Shown here: positions 42,161 to 50,239 of the stretch, piece by piece
Position numbering within the stretch: position 1 is the first letter of the stretch
Layout: every line of letters begins with the position of its first letter
Assembly (NCBI RefSeq): GCF_024296665.1
Contig: NZ_CP100762.1
Location: 2,852,001-2,916,000 of the forward strand
Length of the DNA stretch: 64,000 nucleotides
DNA from: Salinilacihabitans rarus
GTDB lineage: Archaea; Halobacteriota; Halobacteria; Halobacteriales; Natrialbaceae
Direction: 5' to 3'
Notes under the pieces: generated by a model
What the model was told of the DNA's origin: nothing
The model's database searches: none
What the model saw: only the letters and a program-made list of their open reading frames with translations
Made by a program: the position numbers and the translations under genes

Positions 42161-43504
42161 TCAGTCGTCCCGGGGTTCGTCCCGGAAGTACGCCTCGCGC
42201 TCGAACGGCTCGTCCTCGCCCTCGACCCCCGTCACGTCGAGCGCGGTGACCTCGGCGCCGACGCCGAGCAGTCCCGCGAGGCTCGGCTCCGTGCGGCCGT
42301 CGTCGCCGCTTATCAGCTCCTTGACGTAGAGCCCGCCCTCGCCGTGGATGTCGACCTCGGCGCGGTCGGCTTCGAGCAGTTCGCCGTCGATCTCGTAGAC
42401 GGTCCGCGTGCGGGTCAGGTTCGCCCGCCGGTGGTCGACGCGCTGGGGGGTGTACTGCTCGACGGTCGTCCCGCCGAGTTCGGCCAGTGCGGCCTCGAAC
42501 TCGTCGGCGGAGACGGGTTCGTCGAAGGCGACGTCCGCGCGGTAGCGCTTGCTCGCGTCGTGTTCCTTGACGCGCTCGACCATCTCGTAGGTCGCCAGCC
42601 GCAGCCCCTCGACCTCGACCGCGCCGGCCGTGGCCTCGTTGATCTCGCGTTCGAGGGCCTCGACGTCCGGGCGCCGCTTTCGGGGGCGTTTCACTTCGAG
42701 GACGAACGGCCGGCCCGCGCCGAGCATCCGGGCGTCGACGTCCTCGCGACCGGCGCCGTGGAACTTGCCCTCGTCGCCGTCCATCGCCTCGACGACGTGC
42801 GGGCGGACGGCCTGCTCGACGCTCGTCTCGTACATGTACCCCGAGCCGCCACAGTGCTCGCAGGGTTCCTCGCCCTCGTCGCCGAGCTGGACGCCGTCGC
42901 CGCCACACTCGCGGCAGGGCCACTCCGTCTGCGGGATCTCCCGTTCGAGCTTCCGGTAGCGACCGTAGACGAACGCCGGGTTCACCTGGACGTCGACCGC
43001 GTGGCTCGTGACCTCGTCGTCGTCGCGCGGGTCGAACGCCTCGAGGTCGAGGACGACGAGCACGTCGGGCCGTTCGAACTCGACGTCGGCACCGGTCGCC
43101 GCGCCGACGCGGCGGCCGACCTCGCGGTTGACCTCGCGCTTGAGCGGTTCGCCGGCGTCGGCGGGGAGGCCGGCGTCCTCGCGCAGCAGTTCCTCGTTCT
43201 CCTCGACCAGCGGCGGGACGCGGCTGCCGACCTGATAGGTCTCGAACCCGACGCCGTCGAGGGCGTCGACGACCGTCTCCGCGAGCGCGTCGAAGGCGCC
43301 GCAGTACCCCTCACAGACCCAGCAGTCGGCGGGCTCGACGGCCTCGAAGGGCTCGTCGTCTTCCATGGCGACGGTCGTCCGCAGCGCCCGCCCCCGCTCG
43401 GCGTTTGCCAGACCGAAACTCCGGTCGGCGAACGGGCGCCCGAGACAGGAGTCACAGACCGGCCCCGTCGCGAGCGCCGCGCGGGCGTCGTCGGTGAGCG
43501 TCAT
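42161..43504 (-). CDS. pus10: tRNA pseudouridine synthase Pus10
   Basis: Makes pseudouridine 54 and 55 in archaeal tRNAs. The 447-residue protein has an N-terminal THUMP-like part with zinc cysteines (C-D-S-C-L and C-W-V-C-E-G-Y-C), a Cys-rich C-R-E-C-G-G-D-G and C-E-H-C-G-G-S-G-Y pair near the middle, and the catalytic G-R-E-D-V-D-A-R-M-L-G-x-G-R-P-F segment. The last third holds the L-Y-V-K-E-L-I-S-G-D-x-G-R-T-E-P-S strand. The Asp after R-E-D-V is the catalytic one. ATG at 43504. TrmY (46619-47215) acts on its product. Confidence 0.93.
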   Translation of the reverse strand: MTLTDDARAALATGPVCDSCLGRPFADRSFGLANAERGRALRTTVAMEDDEPFEAVEPADCWVCEGYCGAFDALAETVVDALDGVGFETYQVGSRVPPLVEENEELLREDAGLPADAGEPLKREVNREVGRRVGAATGADVEFERPDVLVVLDLEAFDPRDDDEVTSHAVDVQVNPAFVYGRYRKLEREIPQTEWPCRECGGDGVQLGDEGEEPCEHCGGSGYMYETSVEQAVRPHVVEAMDGDEGKFHGAGREDVDARMLGAGRPFVLEVKRPRKRRPDVEALEREINEATAGAVEVEGLRLATYEMVERVKEHDASKRYRADVAFDEPVSADEFEAALAELGGTTVEQYTPQRVDHRRANLTRTRTVYEIDGELLEADRAEVDIHGEGGLYVKELISGDDGRTEPSLAGLLGVGAEVTALDVTGVEGEDEPFEREAYFRDEPRDD

Positions 43505-43608
43505 GTCCACCCGTGGGCGCGCCGCCGGTAACACGCTTTCCCTTCGGCGCTCGCCGCCGAGCGGTCGAATAGCCGAGGTTGAAATACGTGGCGTCCGACC
43601 GATCGCGT

Positions 43609-44748
43609 ATGCGACAGGCACCACTCGGTCGCCGCGCGTTCCTCGCGGCCGGCGCCGCGGTCGCCGGGACGCTCGCGGGGTGTGCAGGGCCGCGGAGCGA
43701 GGCGTCGGACGCGTCGATGCGCGGCAACTCCTCCGTCGGGGCGGGAATCGACCGCGAGAACCGCGCGGACGGGTCGACGTACACCGACGTCTACGAGGCG
43801 ACGATCGACTCCGTCGCGCTCGTGCAGGTCGACGGCGTCACCGACCCCGCGACCGGCGAGGAGGGACGCGGCTCCGGGTCCGCGTTTCGCTACGGCGACT
43901 CGTACCTGCTCACGAACCACCACGTCGTCGCCGGCGCCGACGCGGTCGACCTCCAGTACGTCACCGGCGACTGGAGCGGCACGACGGTCGTCGGTACGGA
44001 CCCCTACAGCGACCTCGCGGTGCTCGACGCCGACTACGTCCCCGACGCCGCGGCGCCGCTGTCGCTGTCCGAGCGCCGGCCCGTCGTCGGTCAGGAGGTG
44101 CTCGCGATCGGCAACCCGCTGGGGCTCAAAGGCTCGATGTCACAGGGGATCGTCAGCGGCGTCAACCGGTCGTACGCGCCGCCGGGCGCGCGGTTCTCGC
44201 TACCGAACGTCGTCCAGACCGACGCCGCCCTCAACCCGGGCAACAGCGGCGGGCCGCTCGTGGACCTCGACGGCGACGTCGTCGGCGTCGTCCACGCCAC
44301 GGGCGGCGAGAACGTCGGCTTCGCCGTCTCGGCGGCGCTGGCGCGGCGCGTCGTCCCGTCGCTGATCGAGACCGGCAGGTACCGCCACTCCTTCCTCGGG
44401 GTCGAACTCGCGACCGTCGACCGGCGGATCGCCGCGGCGAACGACCTCGACGAGGCGTCGGGGGTCATCGTCGTGGACGTCCTCCGGGAGGGGCCCGCGG
44501 CGGGCGTCCTCGACGGGAGCGACGGGACCGACGGGACCGACGGGTCCGGCCTCCCCGTCGGCGGCGACGTGATCCGCGAGATGGCCGGGCAGCCGATCCC
44601 CGACATGCACGCGCTCACGACGTTCCTCGCCCTCGACACGAGTCCGGGCGATACCGTGCCGATCCGCCTCCTGCGCGACGGCGACCCGACGACCGTCGAG
44701 GTGACCCTCGGCGAGCGGCCCGCCCCGAACGGGTGGGCGTCGGGGTGA
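43609..44748 (+). CDS. HtrA/DegP-like serine protease, Tat-exported lipoprotein
   Basis: A 379-residue secreted trypsin-like protease. N-terminus: twin-arginine G-R-R-A-F-L-A-A-G, hydrophobic run, then lipobox LAGC at about 21-24, predicting a lipid-anchored extracellular protein. The S1C triad is His in TNHHVV (about 97-102), Asp in D-P-Y-S-D-L-A-V-L, and Ser in N-P-G-N-S-G-G-P-L. A C-terminal PDZ (about 255-370) follows, interrupted by a short D-G-S-D-G-T-D-G-T-D-G-S-G linker. The ATG at 43609 has GAAATACG at TATA distance. Role: likely cell-surface quality control. Confidence 0.93.
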   Translation: MRQAPLGRRAFLAAGAAVAGTLAGCAGPRSEASDASMRGNSSVGAGIDRENRADGSTYTDVYEATIDSVALVQVDGVTDPATGEEGRGSGSAFRYGDSYLLTNHHVVAGADAVDLQYVTGDWSGTTVVGTDPYSDLAVLDADYVPDAAAPLSLSERRPVVGQEVLAIGNPLGLKGSMSQGIVSGVNRSYAPPGARFSLPNVVQTDAALNPGNSGGPLVDLDGDVVGVVHATGGENVGFAVSAALARRVVPSLIETGRYRHSFLGVELATVDRRIAAANDLDEASGVIVVDVLREGPAAGVLDGSDGTDGTDGSGLPVGGDVIREMAGQPIPDMHALTTFLALDTSPGDTVPIRLLRDGDPTTVEVTLGERPAPNGWASG

Positions 44749-44956
44749 AAACCGTTCGAAAGCGGTGCTTACCCCGGCGGAAGACCCCTCCTACTGGCGG
44801 GCTGTGGCCCGTAGCGCGGTCGTCCGCGCCGATCGCCGCCGTCGCTCGACCCCGGTCAATTCGACTGAATTCGGAGCCAACGGGGCCGGTTCGTCGCGCC
44901 GGGAAGGTATAGCCTATCGATAACAATACCCCGCTCGGCCGTACCGAAGACCCGTC

Positions 44957-45157
44957 ATGAGCTCGGACCCCGACGTCGACACCCGGCGCGACGGCGCCGA
45001 CCCGCAGTCGCCGCCGATCGATCACGTCACGGTCGAGAACGACGACGCGCCGAACGAGTGTGCGCTCTTCCCGCGGGAGGCGAGCGAGGAGGAGCTACTG
45101 ACGACCTGGATCACGGCCCACGAAGGCTCGTACGTCGACCTCGAGTCGATGCGGTGA
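44957..45157 (+). CDS. Small haloarchaeal protein (DUF7511-like), copy 1
   Basis: A 66-residue acidic protein whose last half reads N-E-C-A-L-F-P-R-E-A-S-E-E-E-L-L-T-T-W-I-T-A, then V-D-L. The gene at 61593-61814 has the same pattern (R-C-T-L-V-P-R-G...K-L-T-T-W-Y-S-A...V-D-L), so the window holds two members. I recall this as DUF7511; function unknown. AT-rich GATAACAATACC lies about 30 bp upstream of the ATG. Confidence 0.7.
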   Translation: MSSDPDVDTRRDGADPQSPPIDHVTVENDDAPNECALFPREASEEELLTTWITAHEGSYVDLESMR

Positions 45158-45160
45158 CGG

Positions 45161-45353
45161 ATGCGACGCGGACCCGGGCGAGCGATCACCGTCGTCGGCT
45201 TCTGGCTCGGCGCTCCTGCCGGTCGCCTACCTCCCGGTGTTCGTCCTCGGGGTGGACTCGCTCGCGCGGCTCTGGCTGGTCCTCGGGCTGCTTGCGGTCA
45301 ACGCGCTCGCGCTGATCGTCGGCCACGACTATCCGGCGAGTCGCACCCGGTGA
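45161..45353 (+). pseudogene. Frameshifted small membrane protein
   Basis: Reading from the ATG at 45161 gives R-A-I-T-V-V-G-F-W-L-G-A. From about 45213 the +1 frame continues the hydrophobic pattern L-L-P-V-A-Y-L-P-V-F-V-L-G-V-D-S-L and a second helix W-L-V-L-G-L-L-A-V-N-A-L-A-L-I-V to a TGA at 45351. Together they make a sensible 63-residue two-helix protein, but no single frame reads through. A one-base frameshift, real or from sequencing, is the simplest explanation. It directly follows the DUF7511-like gene. Confidence 0.4.
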
Positions 45354-45429
45354 GGGTGGCAGATCGGCGCACCCCTGTCGGGTCGACCGCGGCCCGTGGC
45401 ACCGGCCCCCGCCGGCCGCGACGGCCCGA

Positions 45430-45603
45430 TCACTCGCCCGAAATCGCCCAGAACTGCGCCCGGGGCGTGCCGCAGCTATCGCAGACGGCCGCCCTGTTTC
45501 CCTTGTACCGCTCGCGGACGAGCGTCCCGTCCGCGCAGAACTCGCAGCCCCGCCCTTCGAGCGCCGACAGCACGCCGCGCCCGCTCGACAGTGATTCCGC
45601 CAT
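45430..45603 (-). CDS. HVO_A0556-type zinc-finger protein
   Basis: A 57-residue protein with two Cys pairs, GRGCEFCADG and AVCDSCGTP, forming a likely zinc ribbon, plus L-V-R-E-R-Y-K-G-N between them. The G-x-L-V-R-x-x-Y-K-G-N-x-A-V-C pattern matches the haloarchaeal family known as HVO_A0556-like zinc finger. Function not established. ATG at 45603. Confidence 0.7.
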   Translation of the reverse strand: MAESLSSGRGVLSALEGRGCEFCADGTLVRERYKGNRAAVCDSCGTPRAQFWAISGE

Positions 45604-45735
45604 ACACCGAGGTGTCGCCCGACGCGGCGGAAACCGTTGGCCCTGCCCCTGCAATGTGGGTTCGGCTGACGGTCACGGCTCGCGACGCGTCGGGAGCCGA
45701 AGCGCCTATGCCGCCGGTGAGCGAAGCCCGGGCCG

Positions 45736-46293
45736 ATGTGGCCCTGGGGACACCTCGCCGTCGCGTACCTGTGCTACCGCGTCTACGCCCGTCGACGCTA
45801 CGGCCGGACGCCGCGAGCGCTGCCGGCGGTCGCGCTCGCCGTCGGCTCGCAGGCGCCGGACCTGCTCGACAAGCCGCTGGCGTGGACGGCCGGCGTCCTC
45901 CCCGCCGGCCGGACGCTCGCGCACTCGCTTTTGTTCGCCGCGCTGGCCCTGCCCGTAGTCTACGCGCTCGCCCGTTCGGCGGGCCGCGCCGAGGCGGGGG
46001 TCGCGTTCGTCGTCGGGCACCTCTCGCACCTGCTCGCCGACGTCCCGCCCGCGGCGTTCGCCGGCGACCCCGCGACCGCGGCGTACCTCGTCTGGCCGCT
46101 GCTCCCGGCGCCCGAGGAGGTTGCCGTCGCCGGCATCCTCGACGCCATCCTCACCTACTACGCGATGGGGCCGTTCGAGTGGCTCCAGCTCGGCCTGTTC
46201 GCCCTCGCGGTCGCCGCGTGGGTCCGCGACGGCGCACCCGGCCTCGAGTACGTCCGACTTACGGGGCTCGACGCGACGGGCGCGGGGCGGTAG
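45736..46293 (+). CDS. Membrane-bound metal-dependent hydrolase (DUF457/YdjM-like)
   Basis: A 185-residue membrane protein: M-W-P-W-G-H-L-A-V-A-Y at the start, S-Q-A-P-D-L-L-D-K-P in the first loop, R-T-L-A-H-S-L-L-F in the second and G-H-L-S-H-L-L-A-D in the third. The conserved His/Asp set matches the YdjM/DUF457 fold, thought to bind metal at the membrane face. Four or five hydrophobic helices. ATG at 45736. Substrate unknown. Confidence 0.82.
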   Translation: MWPWGHLAVAYLCYRVYARRRYGRTPRALPAVALAVGSQAPDLLDKPLAWTAGVLPAGRTLAHSLLFAALALPVVYALARSAGRAEAGVAFVVGHLSHLLADVPPAAFAGDPATAAYLVWPLLPAPEEVAVAGILDAILTYYAMGPFEWLQLGLFALAVAAWVRDGAPGLEYVRLTGLDATGAGR

Positions 46294-46618
46294 GCACCGG
46301 TCGACGTCCGCCGGCCGCGTCGCGTACGGCTCGCGTACTCCGGGTCGGCTCGCCGGCCCGTTCGCGGCCCGCGGACGGGGACGGCGGTAACCTCGACCCC
46401 TCGAATCGGTACGCGCCAGATAGTGATAGGGGTCGCCGTCGTCCGTCGAAACGCGCATCCGCCGGCCACGGATGCGCCGTGTCCCACCGTCCGTGATCGT
46501 CGCCGTGGGCGCGGCCGGGTCGCCCGTCCCGCGCCGTCTCCTTTCGCCTTCCGTCCTGCCCCCGCCCGACCCGGATGCGAACCGGGGCGCCTATTCCCGC
46601 CGCGCCCGTCGATCCGCC
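46294..46618. other. 325-bp gap before trmY
   Basis: No convincing gene, RNA or repeat. Open frames across it are GC-driven shadows. A CCTATTCC element near 46588-46596 lies about 28 bp before the trmY ATG and may be its promoter. Confidence 0.5.
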
Positions 46619-47215
46619 ATGCGCCAGTTCGTGCTCATCGGCCACGACGTCCCCACCGAGCCAGACTTCTCGCTCGACGACCTCGCCGGCGGCGCCGGTC
46701 GCCTCGACGCGCTCTGCCGGTCGATCACCGCCTCGCTTCTGACCTCCCACGGCATCCGCGAGGACGTCCGCGTCCACCTCGTCGCCCGCGACGAACTGAC
46801 GATCGTCTTCGACGGGGCCGACCTGCGGCGACTCAACCCCGACGAGCGAAGCACCGCCGCGCTCGTCCGGAAGGCCTTAGAGCACCGTGAGGAGGCCATC
46901 GGGGCGCTCCCCGCCGAACCCAGCCCCGGCGTCGAACTCTACCGCCGGGGCGTCGCCGAGACGCTCGCGGCCGTCGCCGACGAGGGGACCGTCGTCCAGC
47001 TCCACGAGGACGGCGAGCCGATCGTCGACGCGTCCGTCCCCGAGGACCCCGTCTTCGTCCTCTCGGACCACCGGGACTTCACCGACGAGGAGGCCGCCGA
47101 ACTCGAATCGGCGGCCGACCTGCGGGTTCGCCTCGGGCCGACACTGCTACACGCCGACGACGCGGTCGCGGTCGCCCACCACTTCCTCGACACCGACGGC
47201 TACGAGCGGTTCTGA
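46619..47215 (+). CDS. trmY: tRNA (pseudouridine54-N1)-methyltransferase
   Basis: A SPOUT-fold methyltransferase that turns pseudouridine 54 into N1-methylpseudouridine in archaeal tRNA. The 198-residue protein starts M-R-Q-F-V-L-I-G-H-D-V, with D-F-S-L-D-D-L-A-G-G-A-G-R-L-D near residue 20, and ends in the trefoil-knot SAM region F-V-L-S-D-H-R-D-F...L-R-V-R-L-G-P-T-L-L-H-A-D-D-A. It works on the product of Pus10, encoded 3 kb upstream. ATG at 46619. Confidence 0.93.
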   Translation: MRQFVLIGHDVPTEPDFSLDDLAGGAGRLDALCRSITASLLTSHGIREDVRVHLVARDELTIVFDGADLRRLNPDERSTAALVRKALEHREEAIGALPAEPSPGVELYRRGVAETLAAVADEGTVVQLHEDGEPIVDASVPEDPVFVLSDHRDFTDEEAAELESAADLRVRLGPTLLHADDAVAVAHHFLDTDGYERF

Positions 47216-47269
47216 CCGTCGGGAAGCGCAACCGACAAGACCCCGCCGTCGCATCTTGCGACGAACGAC

Positions 47270-47770
47270 ATGTCCGAGCGAACGCGACTGGTCGTCGTCT
47301 GCGGGCTGCCGGGGACGGGGAAGACGACGGTCGCCAGGACCGTCGGCGAGCGCCTCGGGGCGACGCTCCTGCGGACCGACGTGGTGCGAAAGGACCTGTT
47401 CCCCGAGCCGTTGTACGCCGACGCCGAGACCCGCGCGACCTACGACGCGGTGTTCGAGCGCGCGAGCGACGCCCTCGACCGCGGCCGTCCCGTCGTCCTC
47501 GACGGCACCTTCCGGCGGGCGCCGCTGCGCCGGCGGGCCCGCGCGCTCGCGGCCGGCGCGGACGCGGCCTTCGACCTCGTCCGGGTGACCTGCGCCGAGG
47601 ACGTCGTCCGCGAGCGGATCGCCGCGCGCGAGGGCGACGAGAGCGACGCCGACTTCGAGGTCCACCGCCTCCTGCGCGCGGAGTTCGAGCGCCCGGCGAT
47701 CGACCACCACGTCGTCGACAACTCGGGGACCGAAGCCGAGACCCGCCGGCAGGTAGAATCGCTGCTCTGA
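47270..47770 (+). CDS. P-loop kinase-like protein (AAA_33)
   Basis: A 166-residue protein with Walker A G-L-P-G-T-G-K-T-T (about 12-20), R-T-D-V-V-R-K-D-L-F, a second D-G-T-F-R-R and a lid region with arginines (E-R-I-A-A-R-E). This is the pattern of zeta-toxin/gluconate-kinase-like AAA_33 proteins. Target small molecule or RNA end unknown. ATG at 47270. It ends 78 bp before tRNA-Pro. Confidence 0.82.
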   Translation: MSERTRLVVVCGLPGTGKTTVARTVGERLGATLLRTDVVRKDLFPEPLYADAETRATYDAVFERASDALDRGRPVVLDGTFRRAPLRRRARALAAGADAAFDLVRVTCAEDVVRERIAAREGDESDADFEVHRLLRAEFERPAIDHHVVDNSGTEAETRRQVESLL

Positions 47771-47848
47771 CCGCGCGGGTGGCGTCCAGGCGTCCCGGCA
47801 GGGGGTTTTCGGAAGCGTTAAACGACCGGACGCCCACGGTTCGAGTGC

Positions 47849-47921
47849 GGGCCGGTGGGGTAGCTTGGTATCCTTCGGCCTTCGGGTGGCCGTAACCGCA
47901 GTTCGAATCTGCGCCGGCCCA
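47849..47921 (+). tRNA. tRNA-Pro (anticodon CGG)
   Basis: A 73-nt cloverleaf. The acceptor stem GGGCCGG pairs with CCGGCCC (47914-47920), with discriminator A at 47921. The D arm is GGGGTAGCTTGGTATCCTTC. The anticodon stem CGGCC/GGCCG carries loop TTCGGGT, giving anticodon CGG. The T arm is CGCAG-TTCGAAT-CTGCG. No intron and no encoded CCA. The 3' half is repeated at 48044-48069. Confidence 0.93.
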
Positions 47922-47932
47922 CTTCTCCCGCA
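47907..47932. repeat. 26-bp direct repeat, copy in the tRNA-Pro 3' end
   Basis: Covers the T-stem end, acceptor 3' strand and 11 bp beyond the tRNA. Identical to 48044-48069; an attachment-site-like arrangement. Confidence 0.75.
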
Positions 47933-48311
47933 CTTCAAACCGCCGAGCGGCGCGGCTGCGACGCGAGGCAACCGACGTGCGGGAGTCGACGACGGCGCGC
48001 AGATTCGAATCAGGGAGGAGCTTCGCTCCGACCGTGGTTCGACATCTGCGCCGGCCCACTTCTCCCGCATCGCAACGCGAGGACCGGAGTGACGAGTCTG
48101 CGCGGGCGAACGGACCCGAGCAGCAGCGAGGTCGTGGTCAACGACGACGGTACGGTCCGGCTCTTTTCCGAGAAGAGCCGTCGGGTGATCGCAGCGCTCG
48201 CCGCGGACCTCGAACGGAAAGATAACCAACGCCGCCCCGCGTCGCTCCCGTCTTGTACTACCTCTCGTCGAACGCCCGCTGATCCGTGTCAGCGAAGTCG
48301 AGGATTTCGGA
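47922..48311. other. 390-bp gap downstream of tRNA-Pro with tRNA-derived fragments
   Basis: Contains the second copy of the 26-bp repeat and a 13-bp inverted copy of the T-arm end (47997-48009, GCGCAGATTCGAA). It also has a short open frame from a GTG at 48089 whose product (V-V-V-N-D-D-G-T-V-R-L-F-S-E-K) I cannot identify and would not call a gene. Probably the scar of integration and loss at the tRNA. Confidence 0.5.
48044..48069. repeat. 26-bp direct repeat, displaced copy of the tRNA-Pro 3' end
   Basis: Identical to 47907-47932, preceded by GTTCGAC where the tRNA has GTTCGA. It cannot form a tRNA alone. It is 137 bp downstream, consistent with an att scar. Confidence 0.75.
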
Positions 48312-48938
48312 TCACGCCGTCTCCGTAACGACCACCTCCAATCGCTCGGATTCAGCCGACAGAACCGCGTCGGTCAGGCGAACGACCGCCGCGTAATGTT
48401 CGGGCGGATTCGACTGCAACACGGCGGCTTTGAACTCACCGAACCACTGCTCGAGGTGGTCCCGGATGAACGTACGCTGCCGTTCGACGCTTTCGACGTC
48501 GCCGCTCGCTTCCCTGGCCCGCAACTCGCCGAGAAACTGGAGTTCGATACCGACGTGGTCCGCCGGTTCGTGTTCGTCGTCGTCCGTGATGTCCAGACCG
48601 GCTTCCCTGTACTCGTTGCGCACTGCCGTGGTCGACGCGCCGTAGATGGTCCCCTCACGATAGAGGGACTCGTACGGCGGGTCCGGTGACGCCTCGGAAA
48701 GTCCCCGGAAGAGACGCGGAAAGGCTGGCGAGACGTCTTCGACGTCGTCGCGGTCGGTCTCGCGAATCGTTTCCAGGGGGGATTCGACGTTCGCGGGCAG
48801 TGTTCCGTCGGCGTGGGTGAGCCAGGCGTCGGCCCACTCGCCGAGTGCGTCGAGTTGGTCGGCCGTCGGTGGTTCGAGATATACCTCTCCGAGGGTCCGA
48901 TAGACGCGGGCGGTCGCAGTCGTGGTGATGGCCGTCAT
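48312..48938 (-). CDS. TorD/DmsD-like molybdoenzyme chaperone
   Basis: A 208-residue all-helical protein of the TorD family: R-V-Y-R-T-L-G-E-V-Y-L-E-P-P near the start, E-S-L-Y-R-E-G-T-I-Y-G, then D-H-V-G-I-E-L-Q-F-L-G-E-L (the conserved E-L-x-F-L block) and a late F-I-R-D-H-L-E-Q-W. These chaperones bind the Tat signal of the catalytic subunit and hold it until the cofactor is inserted. It is the last gene of the minus-strand operon, 20 bp after the NrfD subunit. Confidence 0.88.
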   Translation of the reverse strand: MTAITTTATARVYRTLGEVYLEPPTADQLDALGEWADAWLTHADGTLPANVESPLETIRETDRDDVEDVSPAFPRLFRGLSEASPDPPYESLYREGTIYGASTTAVRNEYREAGLDITDDDEHEPADHVGIELQFLGELRAREASGDVESVERQRTFIRDHLEQWFGEFKAAVLQSNPPEHYAAVVRLTDAVLSAESERLEVVVTETA

Positions 48939-48958
48939 GGTGGTGCTATCTCTCGTGA

Positions 48959-50239
48959 CTATTCACCGGCCTGTTCGACTGTCCCCACTGGAACCAGCGG
49001 CAGGAGCTTCGACAGGACGACGAACCCCAGGACCACCAGCGACACCGTTCCGATCACGTGGGCCCACTCCGCCAGTGACGGGACGTACTCGCTGACCGGG
49101 TACAACATTTCGGGGTACGTCAGACCCCCGACGACCAGGACCGTCTCCATTCCGAGGATGCCGACGAGCAGAACGACGCTCGACAGCAGGGTGGCCGTCC
49201 TGTTGTACGTGTCGGAGGCGATCTGTACGGCGAGTACGACCGCCGGGATGGCGATTGCTGCGATGGCGAGTAGCATCATCGTCGACAGCGGACCGGCCGT
49301 CATCGCGGAGGCGACGTTCGATGGGGCCATCGACGCAGCGAACGATCCCGACTGGATGGCAAAGAGCGCAGCGACGAGGTAGAAGAACCCGACGCCAGCC
49401 GTCACACCGCCGAGGACGGCGAGTCGCCGATCCGAGAAAACCGACGACCATCCGTAGACGACACGGAGGACGCCGGCGGCGAGCAGCACCATCGCGAACC
49501 CGCTCGTCAGGCTCATCAGGAGGAACTCCGGCCCCTGGACCGCGCCGAACCAGTTCATGTTGACCCCGAGCTGGGACCAGGCCCACGGAACGAGGCCACC
49601 CCCGACCACGGGCACGAAGGCCAGGATGATTCCGGCAATCCAGCGAGACGCCGCCGACCTCTCACGCTGCGCCGGCGTTCCGGCGAGCCACCCGTGGAGT
49701 CCGTTGTCGTCCAGATTGCCTTCCGCCACGAGGCGACTTACGTCTTCACGAACTGTGACGACGAGGAAGACCACACTCAAGACCACGAGCCCACCGACGA
49801 GAACGATGTCCCAGAACAGCGGCGATTGCAGTTGCGGATAGAGAACGGTGTTGACGACTCGGCCCGGGCGACCGAGGTCGTAGAGGATGTGGAGGAAGCT
49901 CGCGAGGAACGCGAGCGGTGCCAGGAACTCTCCGACGCGGGCGAAACCGAGGTAGCTATCGATCCGCAGGACCCGAATCGCTGCAGCGAGGAGGAGCGCG
50001 CCGATAGCGATCCCTGTCCACCAGCCGAACGCGCCGATGTCGAGCCCCCAGGGTACCCCTGCCGACGTCCCCCAGTTGCCGAGATTGGTCACGTGGCCGC
50101 CAGTCACCTCGATGAGCCACGCAGCGATGCCGACGACGGCGAGAATCGCCGTCACGATGACGATGCCGTAGAATCTGCTTCCTCGCCTCTCGAGTGGGGC
50201 GAGGAACCGGTCCATGTCCGTGGGGAGTTGCGTACTCAT
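48959..50239 (-). CDS. NrfD/PsrC-type membrane quinone-binding subunit
   Basis: A 426-residue protein with about ten membrane helices. It anchors the oxidoreductase and exchanges electrons with the quinone pool. It shows the PsrC/NrfD pattern, with A-F-L-A-S-F-L-H-I-L-Y-D-L-G-R-P-G in the third helix region and W-D-I-V-L-V-G-G after it. The ATG at 50239 overlaps the TGA of the Fe-S subunit (ATGA). No haem-ligand His pairs of the DmsC or NarI type are evident. Confidence 0.88.
   Translation of the reverse strand: MSTQLPTDMDRFLAPLERRGSRFYGIVIVTAILAVVGIAAWLIEVTGGHVTNLGNWGTSAGVPWGLDIGAFGWWTGIAIGALLLAAAIRVLRIDSYLGFARVGEFLAPLAFLASFLHILYDLGRPGRVVNTVLYPQLQSPLFWDIVLVGGLVVLSVVFLVVTVREDVSRLVAEGNLDDNGLHGWLAGTPAQRERSAASRWIAGIILAFVPVVGGGLVPWAWSQLGVNMNWFGAVQGPEFLLMSLTSGFAMVLLAAGVLRVVYGWSSVFSDRRLAVLGGVTAGVGFFYLVAALFAIQSGSFAASMAPSNVASAMTAGPLSTMMLLAIAAIAIPAVVLAVQIASDTYNRTATLLSSVVLLVGILGMETVLVVGGLTYPEMLYPVSEYVPSLAEWAHVIGTVSLVVLGFVVLSKLLPLVPVGTVEQAGE

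Noticed and set aside
48089-48328. 79-codon GTG frame after the tRNA repeat
   Set aside because: No promoter or Shine-Dalgarno site, unlikely composition in the second half, overlaps the TorD gene end; no known relative.
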